Shown here: piece by piece, positions 53,485 to 63,106 of the stretch
Layout: each line of letters begins with the position of its first letter
How positions within the stretch are numbered: the first letter of the stretch is position 1
DNA from: Bifidobacterium oedipodis
GTDB lineage: Bacteria; Actinomycetota; Actinomycetes; Actinomycetales; Bifidobacteriaceae
NCBI RefSeq assembly: GCF_012932425.1
Contig: NZ_JAAIII010000006.1
Span: 62,001-126,000 of the forward strand
DNA: 64,000 nucleotides
Reading direction: 5' to 3'
The notes under the pieces: model-generated
Seen by the model: the letters and a program-made list of their open reading frames with translations, nothing else
Database searches by the model: none
Told to the model about the DNA's origin: nothing
Position numbers and translations under genes: made by a program

Positions 53485-55325
53485 CAGTTCGCCTCCTTTC
53501 CAGCTTCGGCGGCTTTCATCTGCGATTGCGCAATCTCCCGATACGTCGGGCAGTCGCGCATGAGTTCCTCATGGGTGCCACGGCCGCGCACCTTGCCATC
53601 TTCCAGCACAATGATCTGATCCGCATGCACGATGGTGCTCACGCGCTGGGCGATGATCAGCATCGCCGCATCCGTCATCTCGCTCGCCAACGCCTTGCGC
53701 AGCGCCGCATCGGTGGCAAAGTCCAGCGCGGAGAACGAATCGTCGAAGATATACAGGTCAGCCTTTTTGGCCAGAGCACGGGCGATGGCAAGACGTTGAC
53801 GCTGACCGCCGGAGAAGTTCGTGCCACCTTGCGCCACACGGGATTCAAGCCCGTCCGGCAGCTCACGCACGAATCTTCCCTGTGCCACATCGAGCGCATG
53901 CCAGAGCTCTTCGTCGGTAGCGCTGGAGTCACCATAGCGCAGATTATCGGCGATGGTACCGGAGAACAGCCACGCTTTCTGCGGCACGTAGGCGATATGG
54001 TTGCGCAGCTCACGCTGGGTCATCTCGCGTACGTCGCGGCCGTCGATCAGCACCCGTCCTTCAGTTGCGTCGATCAGGCGCAGCATCAGTCGTGCGATAG
54101 TCGATTTGCCGGAACCGGTGGGTCCGATAATCGCCGTGGTCTGTCCGCGACGGCACGAGAAGGTGAGATCCTGCAGTGTGTCTTCGGATCCGTCGGCGAA
54201 ACGGAAGGATAGATGGTCGAAGCATGCCACCTTAGGATGTGCGGCATCCAGTTCGCTGGGCGGCTGCGCACTATCCAACTGCACACTATCCGACTGCGAA
54301 CCATCCGATTGCACGGTACCCGGCTGAGCAATACGTTCAGCATTCTGCGATGCCTTCACCACCCCAGGTTGCGGATCGGCGATCGAAGGCTGGTAAGTGA
54401 TCACCTCACGCGCGCGGCCCAGGCACACCAGGCCACGCGGCACCATGAACATCACGAAGCCGGCCATCATGATGTAGAACAGAATCCACATCGCGTATTC
54501 GATCAGCGCGGTGATGTCACCGATCTGCATGGCGTGCACGCCCACACGGTCGCCGCCGAGCCACATCACGATCACGATCACGATATTCATCAGGAAGAAG
54601 GTGAAGCTGTCGAGGCCGGCGAACAGGGTGTTCACGCGGATGGCGCTGGTCGCATAGTCGGAGAACGCCTTGCCCAAACGTTTGCGCTCATGGTTATCGC
54701 GGCCGAAGGCGCGGATCACGCGCACACCGGTGATGTTCTCGCGCAGCACGGTGTTCATGCGGTCGATGTAGCGCTGCAAACGTTCGAAAATCGGCGCGGC
54801 TTTGGCCACGATAATCACGGTGAGTGCCACAACCGACACCACGACGCCCAGCAGCACCCAGCCCATTACCACGTCAAGCGAGAAGGCCAGGGCAATGCCC
54901 ATCACGCACATGATGGGCACGGGAACCAGCATCTGCAGGCTGAGCATCAGCGTCTGCTGCACCACATTGATATCGTTCAGGGTGCGGGTGATCATCGAGC
55001 CGGTGCCGAATTGCTTGAAGTCGCTGTCCGCGAAGCGCAGCGAGGAATCATAAATCGCGTTGCGCATATCGCGTCCGACGTTCGAGCACAGTTTGGCGCC
55101 CAGATAGCTGCCGCCCAATGCGCCCAGGCCGGAGATCACCGTCACGGCGAGCATCACCCCGCCCATAGGCAGAATATGGTCGGTGCCTCCGTCTGCACCG
55201 ACGTTAATCATTTCGGCCAGAATCGTGGGCACCAGCAACGCGCCTGCGACGTCAAGCAGCAGCGCGAACAACGCTGCAGCGACAAGGCCCGTATAGGGTT
55301 TCAGGAATCTGAACAACAGTCTCAT
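53484..55325 (-). CDS. ABC exporter half-transporter (permease-ATPase fusion), first subunit
   Basis: 613 residues. Six membrane segments are followed by a linker with an unusual SDGSQSDSVQLDSAQ repeat (about 345-365), then an ATPase with Walker A GPTGSGKSTI, signature FSGGQRQRLAIAR, Walker B YIFDDSFSALD and IAQRVST at the switch. The aspartate in DDSFS replaces the usual catalytic glutamate after Walker B, so this is probably the degenerate site of a heterodimer. GGAAGGAG precedes ATG 55325 (MRLLFRF) by about 11 nt. Confidence 0.92.
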   Translation of the reverse strand: MRLLFRFLKPYTGLVAAALFALLLDVAGALLVPTILAEMINVGADGGTDHILPMGGVMLAVTVISGLGALGGSYLGAKLCSNVGRDMRNAIYDSSLRFADSDFKQFGTGSMITRTLNDINVVQQTLMLSLQMLVPVPIMCVMGIALAFSLDVVMGWVLLGVVVSVVALTVIIVAKAAPIFERLQRYIDRMNTVLRENITGVRVIRAFGRDNHERKRLGKAFSDYATSAIRVNTLFAGLDSFTFFLMNIVIVIVMWLGGDRVGVHAMQIGDITALIEYAMWILFYIMMAGFVMFMVPRGLVCLGRAREVITYQPSIADPQPGVVKASQNAERIAQPGTVQSDGSQSDSVQLDSAQPPSELDAAHPKVACFDHLSFRFADGSEDTLQDLTFSCRRGQTTAIIGPTGSGKSTIARLMLRLIDATEGRVLIDGRDVREMTQRELRNHIAYVPQKAWLFSGTIADNLRYGDSSATDEELWHALDVAQGRFVRELPDGLESRVAQGGTNFSGGQRQRLAIARALAKKADLYIFDDSFSALDFATDAALRKALASEMTDAAMLIIAQRVSTIVHADQIIVLEDGKVRGRGTHEELMRDCPTYREIAQSQMKAAEAGKEAN

Positions 55326-55475
55326 GCGGGTATTAACTCCTTCCATAGTGTCCGCATTCGGCGTGTGATTATTGCTTTATTACTGTTCGACCGTATCGGT
55401 CAGGTCAGTGGGTACCTGCAGCATCGGATTGCATCAGCATGGGGGAGTGCCACACCATGCGCAGGTTGATACGCT

Positions 55476-55925
55476 TCAGCCGCGTCGTTCGTCAATCACT
55501 TGGCTGAGCAGTTGCAGGTAGTGACCCATCGTTTCGATCAGCGCTTCGGCGCGTTCGGCACCCATCGATTGCAGGGCCTGGCGCTCCGACTGAAGGACGG
55601 GACGAACATGACGGTCACAGAACGCATCGCCCGTTTCCGTCAGTTCGATGACCTTGTCTCGCCTGCTGCCTTCGGCCAATCGCACGACGATAAGCCCCTG
55701 CCGCTCCAGCTGTTGCAGGGCGGAGGCCACGGTCTGCTTGCTGTACTGCCAGGCCTGCGACATATTCTTCTGCGGCAACGGTCCGTCGGCGCACACCAGG
55801 CCATACATGATCCAGAAGGCACAGTCGGACAGTCCGGAGCGCCGGGCAACCTCATGGTAAATGCGGTCGCATTCCTTCCATTTGCGATTCAACCGTTCCA
55901 GCAACACTGCGGAATCGTCTGCCAC
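55476..55925 (-). CDS. MarR-family transcriptional regulator
   Basis: A 149-residue winged-helix repressor. The DNA-binding region has PLPQKNMSQAWQYSKQTVAS (recognition helix), ALQQLERQGLIVVRLAEGSR and KVIELTETGDAFC (wing). It lies upstream of, and on the same strand as, the ABC exporter pair, with two matching palindromes in its own upstream region; autoregulation of the whole operon is likely. Confidence 0.9.
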   Translation of the reverse strand: MADDSAVLLERLNRKWKECDRIYHEVARRSGLSDCAFWIMYGLVCADGPLPQKNMSQAWQYSKQTVASALQQLERQGLIVVRLAEGSRRDKVIELTETGDAFCDRHVRPVLQSERQALQSMGAERAEALIETMGHYLQLLSQVIDERRG

Positions 55926-55959
55926 GGCTCACCTCCCGTCATCATCCATCGGCACATTC

Positions 55960-56001
55960 GTCTGATTTCAGACAAATGACCACTATAGTCCGATTCCAGA
56001 C
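55960..56001 (-). promoter_or_regulatory. Two MarR-type operator palindromes
   Basis: GTCTGATTTCAGAC (55960-55973, perfect 5-bp arms) and GTCCGATTCCAGAC (55988-56001, one mismatch), 28 bp apart and each followed by AAA. They lie 35 to 76 nt upstream of the marR start. Confidence 0.7.
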
Positions 56002-56079
56002 AAACGCAAGTTCGCAAAAACGGCCCCCGCCGTATCAGCAGAGGCCGTTAACTAACGTATTAATGCATTGGCTGCGAAT

Positions 56080-56388
56080 TCATGCCGCAAACAGGTGCTT
56101 GAACACATGCTTCGGATCTTTGATCAGCAGTGTGACAACCCATACGATCAATCCGGTCAGCACAACCACCATTCCCAGCATGGCATCATCGAACACAACG
56201 GCCGGATCAGAGACATCGATGAACGCACCACCGCCGATCACTTCGACGATGCCGTCCACCGTCCACATCAGCACCGCGCCCCAGTACATCAGCGCCAGCA
56301 CAGACAAACGATACTGATTGCGAGGTGCCGTCGCATACCACGCCACAGTGGCGGCAACAGCAGCAAAAGCAGTGATTACCAAAGTCAT
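56080..56388 (-). CDS. Small integral membrane protein
   Basis: 102 residues with three hydrophobic segments (about 3-20, 28-50 and 70-92) and a short positive tail (KDPKHVFKHLFAA). No family recognised. It lies 43 nt after the other small membrane protein on the same strand and is probably cotranscribed, close to the urease genes; no link to urease is demonstrated. Confidence 0.65.
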   Translation of the reverse strand: MTLVITAFAAVAATVAWYATAPRNQYRLSVLALMYWGAVLMWTVDGIVEVIGGGAFIDVSDPAVVFDDAMLGMVVVLTGLIVWVVTLLIKDPKHVFKHLFAA

Positions 56389-56431
56389 CGATTCAGCCTT
56401 TCACCCTCAGTTTCTGCGGCTCAGTCCACAC

Positions 56432-56842
56432 TCAGTCGTTCAGTGCGACAGAAGCCACGGAACGGGCCACCAGACGGTCGGCAACCAGCGTGGCCACGAA
56501 CCATACGGCAGTGACCAGCACGGCCATGCCCACGCCCGTGGTAGCCATTTCGAACAGCATTGCGCGAGTGTCTGCCGCGGATCGCATTGCCGTGAGGAAC
56601 GGCGGCCACGGCACCACCTCACCGTGCCAGATGTGTTCCACAGCAAGCAGGATGGCACCACCGAGCAGCAGGTTGAGCAGCCACATGATTTTGCGGCTGA
56701 GCAGAATGGCGCCAGGCTCGGCAGCCACAATCGCACCGTCCACTTCTTTGGCCTTGCCGCTTTCCAGTTCCTTCTTGACCACCAGTTTGCGCACCACAGC
56801 CACCGCGACGGCCTCAGCGGTAGGAACAATAAAACATGCCAT
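56432..56842 (-). CDS. Small integral membrane protein
   Basis: 136 residues with three or four hydrophobic segments. An unusual opening MACFIVPTAEAVAVAVVRKL is followed by a charged loop and MWLLNLLLGGAILLAVEHIW. I recognise no named family. With the downstream 102-residue protein it forms a two-gene membrane module. Confidence 0.65.
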   Translation of the reverse strand: MACFIVPTAEAVAVAVVRKLVVKKELESGKAKEVDGAIVAAEPGAILLSRKIMWLLNLLLGGAILLAVEHIWHGEVVPWPPFLTAMRSAADTRAMLFEMATTGVGMAVLVTAVWFVATLVADRLVARSVASVALND

Positions 56843-57217
56843 ATTCGGCTTCCTTTCTCAGCGGCACCGAATTCCATGATGGATGAACGAGAATAAATGT
56901 CCATCGGCTGCGGAATCGGCCCCAGGCCCAACTTGCCAGAAATATGGTCACGCGCGATTATGTCGTCGCCATAACGTGGCGTAACAGAGTCGAAACACCG
57001 TGCATTCGCTATTGCGTCGCGCGATGAGCACCGTAAACCGTGCTGTTGCGCGGATTTCTATGTGTTTGGAGCATCCGATTGATATATCGCTGCACGATAC
57101 CGCACGGTGATACACGCTGCGCAGCGGCATGATCGACGTTACATTATTCGTGCTTTTTCTTCGTATCGTGTGTCCCAGTCCAGTCAGACACCGTACAAGA
57201 AAGGCGGCAGTAAGGTT

Positions 57218-57919
57218 ATGATCGCCACAACAATTTCCGGCAATATTATTTCCGCACCGGTTGCGGACGGCAAACTGAATGTGCCGGTTGATTTCGAATG
57301 GTTCGAAGCATCCAAGAAACGCATGCATAAAGTGGCCGAGGATGGCACTGAACTTGGTGTGATGGTGGGCCAGACCATTCAGGATGGCGATGTGCTGGCC
57401 GAAACCGATGACAAGCGTTATTACGCGCGTATGAAAACCGCGCAGCTTATTGAAATTCCGGTATCGACCATGAAGGAGATGGGCCGGTTGTGCTTCGAGC
57501 TGGGCAACCGACATCTTTCGCTGAAGGTCGAGGAGCATCGCGTGCTGGTGCCTTACGATCATCCCACTATGGAATACACGAAGAAAATCGGCTTCGAACC
57601 TCACATTATCGAAGGCGGATTCGATGGATTCCTGATCGTCAAGGCCCACGCCGGCTCCGGCACCATCGTTCCCGGCACCGGCAAAACCACCGGCGACTTG
57701 GAAGAAGAGGCTGAGGAGGAGAGCGCACCAGTTCAGCCGCACGTGCATCATCATGAAGTGGGGCACGGCCATCATCATGACAGCCATGACGGCCACAACC
57801 ATGACCTCCCTGATGCCTCGGAGGAATCCGCCGATGGCACCTACGAGATTAACGGCGTGCTGCATCGTGCTGACGGCATGCACTCCCACGATGGCGGGCA
57901 CACCTGGCATCAGCACTGA
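57218..57919 (+). CDS. ureE: Urease accessory protein UreE (nickel metallochaperone)
   Basis: 233 residues. The N-terminal chaperone domain (1-75) has FEWFEASKKRMHKV and LAETDDKRYYARMKTAQLIE. The C-terminal metal-binding domain has CFELGNRHLSLKVE, EHRVLVPYDHPTMEYTKKIG and a long histidine-rich tail (HVHHH, GHGHHHD, HSHDGGHTWHQH) with more than 15 histidines for Ni binding. ATG 57218 (MIATTIS) follows AAGG. First gene of ureE-ureF-ureG-ureD. Confidence 0.93.
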   Translation: MIATTISGNIISAPVADGKLNVPVDFEWFEASKKRMHKVAEDGTELGVMVGQTIQDGDVLAETDDKRYYARMKTAQLIEIPVSTMKEMGRLCFELGNRHLSLKVEEHRVLVPYDHPTMEYTKKIGFEPHIIEGGFDGFLIVKAHAGSGTIVPGTGKTTGDLEEEAEEESAPVQPHVHHHEVGHGHHHDSHDGHNHDLPDASEESADGTYEINGVLHRADGMHSHDGGHTWHQH

Positions 57920-57963
57920 TCTGCCAGCCACCCTGCAACGGATCAACCGGAATCGATCAGCCT

Positions 57964-58851
57964 ATGGCCAGCATGTTTTCCTCAGATGATGTCACCGAAC
58001 TGCAACGCCTCAACTACCTGCAGGTGTGCGACAGTGTGTTTCCCGTCGGAGCGTTTGCATTGTCGAATGGCATGGAAACCTTCGTGCAGCGCGACATTAT
58101 CCGTTCCAATGAGGATTTCGCGCGGTATGTGGAGAACTATCTGGAGGTCGCCGCCTACAAGGAAATCGGTTATATGGTGCTCGCTGGTCGGCTCGCGTCG
58201 GATAAGCGACTGAGCGCTGATGGTTTTGCGCGCAAACTTGCCGAACTCGATGAACTGTGCGCAGCCCTGACCGCACCACGCGAAATCCGCGAGGGGCAGA
58301 ACAAGATGTGCATGCGGTTCATCAAACTCGTCGATCAGATGGAAGAGCATCCGCTGCAGCCGGCAGATTCGCGCCATTTGGCCGGGCATATGGCCGCTGG
58401 CTCCACTCCGGCCAAACCGTCGACCGGTTCGACCGCAACCAGCACAGCAACCATGCCGATTGCGCCGTGCACGCCAACCCCCATCAAATCAGCCAATCGC
58501 ACCGTCCCGCACCTCGACGCCTATAAGGAACTGATCGACGCCAATCAAGCTTTTGGGATGCACGCCATCGCCATGGGATTGTTCGCCGCTGACAAAGCGC
58601 CAAGTCTGCGCGAGGCGGCGATCACCTACTGCTATTCGCTGATCAGCGCGTTGACAGTATGTGCGGTCAAAGCCGTGCCGGTCAGCCAATATGCCGGTCA
58701 GATTGCGGTGCGCAACAGTTTCCCCGATATGGTGGCCGCCGTCGATCTCGCGTTCACGCTCAAACCGGATGATCTCGGCATCTCCGGTGCCTACCTCGAC
58801 ATCGCCGCCATGCAGCACGAAACCCTGTATTCAAGGCTGTATATGAGCTGA
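57964..58851 (+). CDS. ureF: Urease accessory protein UreF
   Basis: 295 residues, longer than the usual 220-240. The core has [20 protein letters not shown] and [15 protein letters not shown], and the end has [12 protein letters not shown] low-complexity insertion of about 55 residues (about 135-190; [20 protein letters not shown] region) separates the two halves. UreF acts with UreG and UreD in loading nickel and CO2 into the apoenzyme. ATG 57964 and ATG 57973 are both possible. Confidence 0.9.
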   Translation: MASMFSSDDVTELQRLNYLQVCDSVFPVGAFALSNGMETFVQRDIIRSNEDFARYVENYLEVAAYKEIGYMVLAGRLASDKRLSADGFARKLAELDELCAALTAPREIREGQNKMCMRFIKLVDQMEEHPLQPADSRHLAGHMAAGSTPAKPSTGSTATSTATMPIAPCTPTPIKSANRTVPHLDAYKELIDANQAFGMHAIAMGLFAADKAPSLREAAITYCYSLISALTVCAVKAVPVSQYAGQIAVRNSFPDMVAAVDLAFTLKPDDLGISGAYLDIAAMQHETLYSRLYMS

Positions 58852-58893
58852 CTAACGAACTCCCCACCCACCTTCCCAAGCAAAGACCCAACC

Positions 58894-58935
58894 GTCATTC
58901 TGAGCGAAGGCCGAAGGCCGGAGTCGAAGAATCTT
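58894..58935 (+). repeat. REP-like dispersed repeat, copy 2
   Basis: GTCATTCTGAGCGAAGG, then CCGAAGGCCGGAGTCGAAGA, then ATCTT. It sits between ureF and ureG, includes an internal CGGCC-type palindrome, and is related to 11457-11494. Confidence 0.7.
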
Positions 58936-58976
58936 ATCCCGCAACAAACCCCATTCATCATCAGAAAGGAAACATC

Positions 58977-59585
58977 ATGTCTTATGTACGCATCGGCGTC
59001 GCCGGCCCGGTCGGCTCCGGCAAAACCGCACTGATCGAACGCCTGACCCGCAAAATGGCCGACGAGTATTCGATCTGCGTCGTCACCAACGATATCTATA
59101 CCAAGGAAGATGCGGAATTCCTTATCGCCAACTCGCGCCTTCCCGAAGACCGCATCGTCGGCGTGGAAACCGGCGGCTGCCCGCACACCGCCATCCGCGA
59201 GGATTGCTCGATGAATCTGGAGGCGTGCGAGGCGATGGCCGAAGCCCACCCGGATGTGGACATCATTTTCGTGGAATCCGGCGGCGATAACCTGTCCGCC
59301 ACGTTCAGCCCGGATCTGGCCGACGCGACGATTTACGTAATCGCCACCGACGAGGGCGACAAGATTCCGCGCAAGGGCGGCCCCGGCGTTACCCGTTCCG
59401 ATCTGCTGGTTATCAACAAAACGGATATCGCCGACCTGGTTCACGCCGATCTGGGCGTGATGGCCCGCGACAGCGAAAAAATGCGCAACGGACGGCCGTA
59501 TATCTTCACCGATCTCATGAACGACAAGGGTGTGGACGACGTCATCGCATGGATCAAAAAGTCCGTCCTCTTCGAAGGTATGTAG
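58977..59585 (+). CDS. ureG: Urease accessory GTPase UreG
   Basis: A 202-residue SIMIBI GTPase that drives urease nickel insertion. P-loop [17 protein letters not shown], metal motif [14 protein letters not shown] (the conserved C-P-H nickel site), [15 protein letters not shown] and the NKTD guanine motif ([12 protein letters not shown]) are all in order. AAAGGA precedes ATG 58977. Confidence 0.97.
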   Translation: MSYVRIGVAGPVGSGKTALIERLTRKMADEYSICVVTNDIYTKEDAEFLIANSRLPEDRIVGVETGGCPHTAIREDCSMNLEACEAMAEAHPDVDIIFVESGGDNLSATFSPDLADATIYVIATDEGDKIPRKGGPGVTRSDLLVINKTDIADLVHADLGVMARDSEKMRNGRPYIFTDLMNDKGVDDVIAWIKKSVLFEGM

Positions 59586-59599
59586 GCAAAGGCTTTCCC

Positions 59600-60559
59600 A
59601 TGCACAGCGAATTCCGCCTCACCACCGCGTTCCGCCATGGCCGTACGAAAATCGACGACATCTATTTCAGCGCACCGTTCAAGCTGATGCATCCGTTCGT
59701 CAACGGCCGGCATGCGGAATACATGATTTCCTTCGTGGGGCCGGGATTCCTGGCCGGCGACACCGCGCGGATGAACATCACCTTCGCTCCCGGCACCGAT
59801 TCCACCATCAGCACGCAAAGCTACGAAAAGGTGCTGGACACCAAGGACGGTTCTGCCTCACGCACCATCGATCTGACGGTGCAGGGCGACGCCAAGGCCG
59901 TGTTCTTGCCGTTTCCTGTGATTCCGTTTCGCAACAGTGCGTTTTCCACCGCCACCACCGCTCATATCAGCCCCGAATCAACGTTCGTGTATGCCGACGT
60001 GGTCACCAATGGCCGCGCCGGCATGGGCGAACAGTGGCTAATGCGACGCTTCGAAAGCTCGCTGCGCGTCTATGTGGACGAACAGGCCGACGAAACTGAC
60101 CATCATCGCCGTGGCAGACCACGCAAGCATCCCGAAGAGCCCATCAGCCATCTCGCCTTTGCCGATCACACGCTGCTGGACCCCTCACGCTACGACTACA
60201 CCCATATGGCCATGTGGCGTGGCTACACCCATTGCGGTCTGATGTACATCCACCTGCCGGAGCATCCAGCGGACCATACCGGTGGAAACGATGACGGCAT
60301 AAGCAACGGAACCAGCAGTGAACATAGTGCAAGTGCAGCCTCAGCACGAACCGTCGGAGGCAACACCAACGCACGTAGATCCGCCGAGGAAGCCATCATC
60401 GCCCGCATCCGCCAATTCGCCGAAGAATCCAACTTCCCCGGCGAATTCGGTGCCACCCGCGCCATGAACGGCATCGTCGTCCGTATCCTCACCAAACGCG
60501 GCGACGACGCCTACGACTTCATCACCAAACTCACCGCCCTACTCACCAATCACGATTGA
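59600..60559 (+). CDS. ureD: Urease accessory protein UreD
   Basis: 319 residues. Conserved blocks include FSAPFKLMHPF, FVGPGFLAGDTARMNITFAP, STQSYEKVLDT, PFPVIPFRNSAF and ADVVTNGRAGMGE. Two hydrophilic insertions (about 175-195 and 235-270, the latter with GGNDDGISNGTSSEHS) are additions to the usual fold. ATG 59600 (MHSEFRL), with AAAGG 7 nt upstream, is 14 nt after ureG; the longer frame overlapping ureG is rejected. Forms the scaffold with UreF and UreG. Confidence 0.92.
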   Translation: MHSEFRLTTAFRHGRTKIDDIYFSAPFKLMHPFVNGRHAEYMISFVGPGFLAGDTARMNITFAPGTDSTISTQSYEKVLDTKDGSASRTIDLTVQGDAKAVFLPFPVIPFRNSAFSTATTAHISPESTFVYADVVTNGRAGMGEQWLMRRFESSLRVYVDEQADETDHHRRGRPRKHPEEPISHLAFADHTLLDPSRYDYTHMAMWRGYTHCGLMYIHLPEHPADHTGGNDDGISNGTSSEHSASAASARTVGGNTNARRSAEEAIIARIRQFAEESNFPGEFGATRAMNGIVVRILTKRGDDAYDFITKLTALLTNHD

Positions 60560-60633
60560 TAAATGCGAAAAAATGTATTTTCTGACATTTTTTCGTACTT
60601 AAAAATGTGTCAGAATACATTTTTTCGCATTTA
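60560..60633. repeat. 74-bp palindromic element, copy 2
   Basis: Same length, outer arms (TAAATGCGAAAAAATGT), inner arms (ACATTTTT) and loop (TCGTACTT) as copy 1, but with core ATTTTCTG on the left and GTCAGAAT on the right, which pair only with a 2-nt slip. It lies immediately after the ureD stop, between convergent ureD and ureC, where it may also terminate transcription. Confidence 0.9.
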
Positions 60634-60668
60634 ACGGGATGATGGGGAAGGTTACAACAGTTCGCTGC

Positions 60669-62390
60669 TTAGAACAGGAAGTAGCGTTGTGCGAGGGGGA
60701 GTTCGCTGGCGGGCTCGCAGGTGACGACTTCGCCGTCCACGGTTACGGTGAAGGTTTCGGGATTGACCTGAATGTCACCCATCCGATCGTTGAACTTCAG
60801 ATCCTTCTTGCCGATCGTGCGGCAGCCGTGTACAGGCAGCACCTGACGCGCAAGCCCCAACCGCCCCTTGATGTCATCGTCGAAGGCAGCCTGGGAGACG
60901 AACGTGGCGCACGAGGAGCCAAGCGCCCGACCCAATGCGCCGAACATATCGCGATAGATCACCGGCTCCGGGGTCGGGATCGAAGCATTGGCATCACCCA
61001 TACGCGAATAAGCGATCGAACCGCCCTTGATCACCATTTCCGGTTTCGCGCCGAACATCGCCGGCTGCCAGAGCACCAGATCAGCCATTTTGCCGACTTC
61101 AATCGAGCCCACATAATCCGCGATGCCGTGCGTGAGTGCCGGGTTGATCGTATATTTCGACACGTACCGCTTCACACGGAAGTTATCGTTGCGGTTGCCG
61201 TCGTGCTCGTCCTCCGGCAGCGGACCGCGCTGTTTCTTCATCTTGTCGGCGGTCTGCCAGGTGCGCGTGATGACCTCGCCCACACGTCCCATGGCCTGGG
61301 AGTCGGAGCTCATCATCGAAATGATGCCCATATCATGCAGCACATCCTCTGCGGCGATGGTTTCGGGGCGGATGCGTGAATCGGCGAAGGCGATATCTTC
61401 GGGCACATTGCGGTCGAGATGGTGCGTGACCATCATCATGTCCAAATGTTCGTCGATGGTGTTGCGCGTGAACGGCATTGTCGGATTCGTGGACGAAGGC
61501 AGTACGTTCGGGAATCCGGCCGCTCGAATGATATCCGGCGCGTGGCCACCGCCCGCGCCCTCGGTGTGGTAGGTGTGGATGGTGCGCCCCTTAAGCGCGG
61601 CGATGGTGTCTTCCACACAGCCGCCCTCATTCAGGGTGTCCGTGTGGATCGCCACCTGCACATCCATTTCGTCCGCAACAGACAAGGCTGTGTCGATTAC
61701 GGCCGGTGTGGCACCCCAATCCTCGTGGATTTTCAGGCCGGCCGCACCCGCACGCACCTGTTCGCGCAATGGTTCGGGGGAGGAGTCGTTGCCTTTGCCC
61801 AAGTACGCGATATTCACCGGCAATGCTTCGGCCGCCTCGATCATGCGGGCCATATGGAAGGCACCCGGTGTGCAGGTGGTGGCGTTGGTACCGTCCGCAG
61901 GGCCGGTGCCGCCGCCCACCATGGTGGTGGTGCCGCCGGCCAGCGCAGTGCGAATCTGCTGTGGGGCGATGAAGTGGATATGGGTGTCCAAGCCGCCGGC
62001 TGTGACGATCAGGCCTTCGCCGGCCAGTGCCTCGGTGCCGGATCCCACCGCCAATCCCTGCGTCACGCCGTCCATGGTCTGGGGGTTACCGGCTTTGCCG
62101 ATGGCGGAGATTTTGCCGTCTTTGATGCCGATATCGGCTTTGTAGATGCCGGTGTAGTCCACGATCAGCGCGTTGGTGATCACAGTATCGGGTGATTCGG
62201 CGTCGGACTGCACCGAGGATTGTCCCATGCCGTCGCGGAAGGATTTGCCACCACCGAACTTCAGTTCGTCACCGTAGCGAGTGCAGTCACGTTCCACTTC
62301 GATAATCAGGCTGGTGTCGCCCAAGCGCACGCGATCGCCCGTGGTGGGACCGAACATGCCTGCATAGTCACGTCTGGAAATCGTCTTCAT
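60669..62390 (-). CDS. ureC: Urease alpha subunit (catalytic), with flap Cys replaced by Thr
   Basis: 573 residues, full length. Nickel ligands and catalysis: [11 protein letters not shown] (HxH), GLKIHEDWG (carbamylated lysine), [26 protein letters not shown] and [12 protein letters not shown] (Asp ligand). At the mobile flap, where most ureases have MVCHHLD, this protein has MVTHHLD. ATG 62390 overlaps the ureAB stop by 4 nt. Hydrolyses urea to ammonia and carbamate. Confidence 0.97.
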   Translation of the reverse strand: MKTISRRDYAGMFGPTTGDRVRLGDTSLIIEVERDCTRYGDELKFGGGKSFRDGMGQSSVQSDAESPDTVITNALIVDYTGIYKADIGIKDGKISAIGKAGNPQTMDGVTQGLAVGSGTEALAGEGLIVTAGGLDTHIHFIAPQQIRTALAGGTTTMVGGGTGPADGTNATTCTPGAFHMARMIEAAEALPVNIAYLGKGNDSSPEPLREQVRAGAAGLKIHEDWGATPAVIDTALSVADEMDVQVAIHTDTLNEGGCVEDTIAALKGRTIHTYHTEGAGGGHAPDIIRAAGFPNVLPSSTNPTMPFTRNTIDEHLDMMMVTHHLDRNVPEDIAFADSRIRPETIAAEDVLHDMGIISMMSSDSQAMGRVGEVITRTWQTADKMKKQRGPLPEDEHDGNRNDNFRVKRYVSKYTINPALTHGIADYVGSIEVGKMADLVLWQPAMFGAKPEMVIKGGSIAYSRMGDANASIPTPEPVIYRDMFGALGRALGSSCATFVSQAAFDDDIKGRLGLARQVLPVHGCRTIGKKDLKFNDRMGDIQVNPETFTVTVDGEVVTCEPASELPLAQRYFLF

Positions 62391-63106
62391 CGTGCGTCCT
62401 CCCCGTTATGCGCCGAGTCCTCGTCATCCATGCCCAAAAATCCCCGTTCGCGCGCGGCCTGGAACGCCGCCTCGCGCACCGCAGAATCGTCCAGCTTCCC
62501 TTCGACCAACTGTGCGAAGCCATGTGCCTCACGAGTGCCGCCAAAGTCAATCAGCTGCACGCGATGCGATTCGCCCGGCTCGAAGCGCACGGCAGTGCCG
62601 GCGGCGATGTCCAAGTGTTTACCCCACGCGGCTTTGCGGTCGAAGCGCAGGTATTTGTTCGCTTCGAAGAAGTGATAGTGGGATCCGACCTGAATCGGAC
62701 GGTCGGCGGTGTTGGTCACGTCGATTTCGATGGCTTCAGTGCCAGGATTGAGCACCAGATCGCCATCGGCCGGCATGTATTCGCCGGGCACAAGCGTTTC
62801 GGTGGTTTCCACCGGATCATGGATGGATACGAGTTTGGTGCCGTCGGGGAAGGTGGCTTCAACCTCGACCTCGTGAATCATTTCGGCCACGCCGTCCATC
62901 ACGTCGTCCGCGCTTACGATGGTGCGCCCGTAGGCCATGAGTTCGGCCACCGTATGGCCTTCGCGCGCCCGTTCCATCACTTCGGAACTGATCAGCGCCA
63001 CCGTTTCCGGATAATTGAGCTTTACTCCGCGTGCCCGCCGCTCCTTGGCGAGCTCTCCTGCCAAGTGCAGGAGCAGTTTGTCGGTTTCCCTCGGCGTCAG
63101 TCTCAT
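62387..63106 (-). CDS. ureAB: Urease gamma-beta fusion subunit
   Basis: 239 residues. Residues 1-100 are the gamma subunit ([40 protein letters not shown]) and the rest is the beta subunit ([54 protein letters not shown]). The fusion resembles the Helicobacter UreA arrangement rather than separate UreA and UreB. ATG 63106 is preceded by AAGGGAATTGC. Cotranscribed with ureC. Confidence 0.96.
   Translation of the reverse strand: MRLTPRETDKLLLHLAGELAKERRARGVKLNYPETVALISSEVMERAREGHTVAELMAYGRTIVSADDVMDGVAEMIHEVEVEATFPDGTKLVSIHDPVETTETLVPGEYMPADGDLVLNPGTEAIEIDVTNTADRPIQVGSHYHFFEANKYLRFDRKAAWGKHLDIAAGTAVRFEPGESHRVQLIDFGGTREAHGFAQLVEGKLDDSAVREAAFQAARERGFLGMDDEDSAHNGEDAR

Noticed and set aside
51676-53619. 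Long open frame antisense to the ABC exporter (647 codons)
   Set aside because: Rich in His, Gln and Arg as expected for a shadow frame; the ABC motifs on the other strand are unambiguous.
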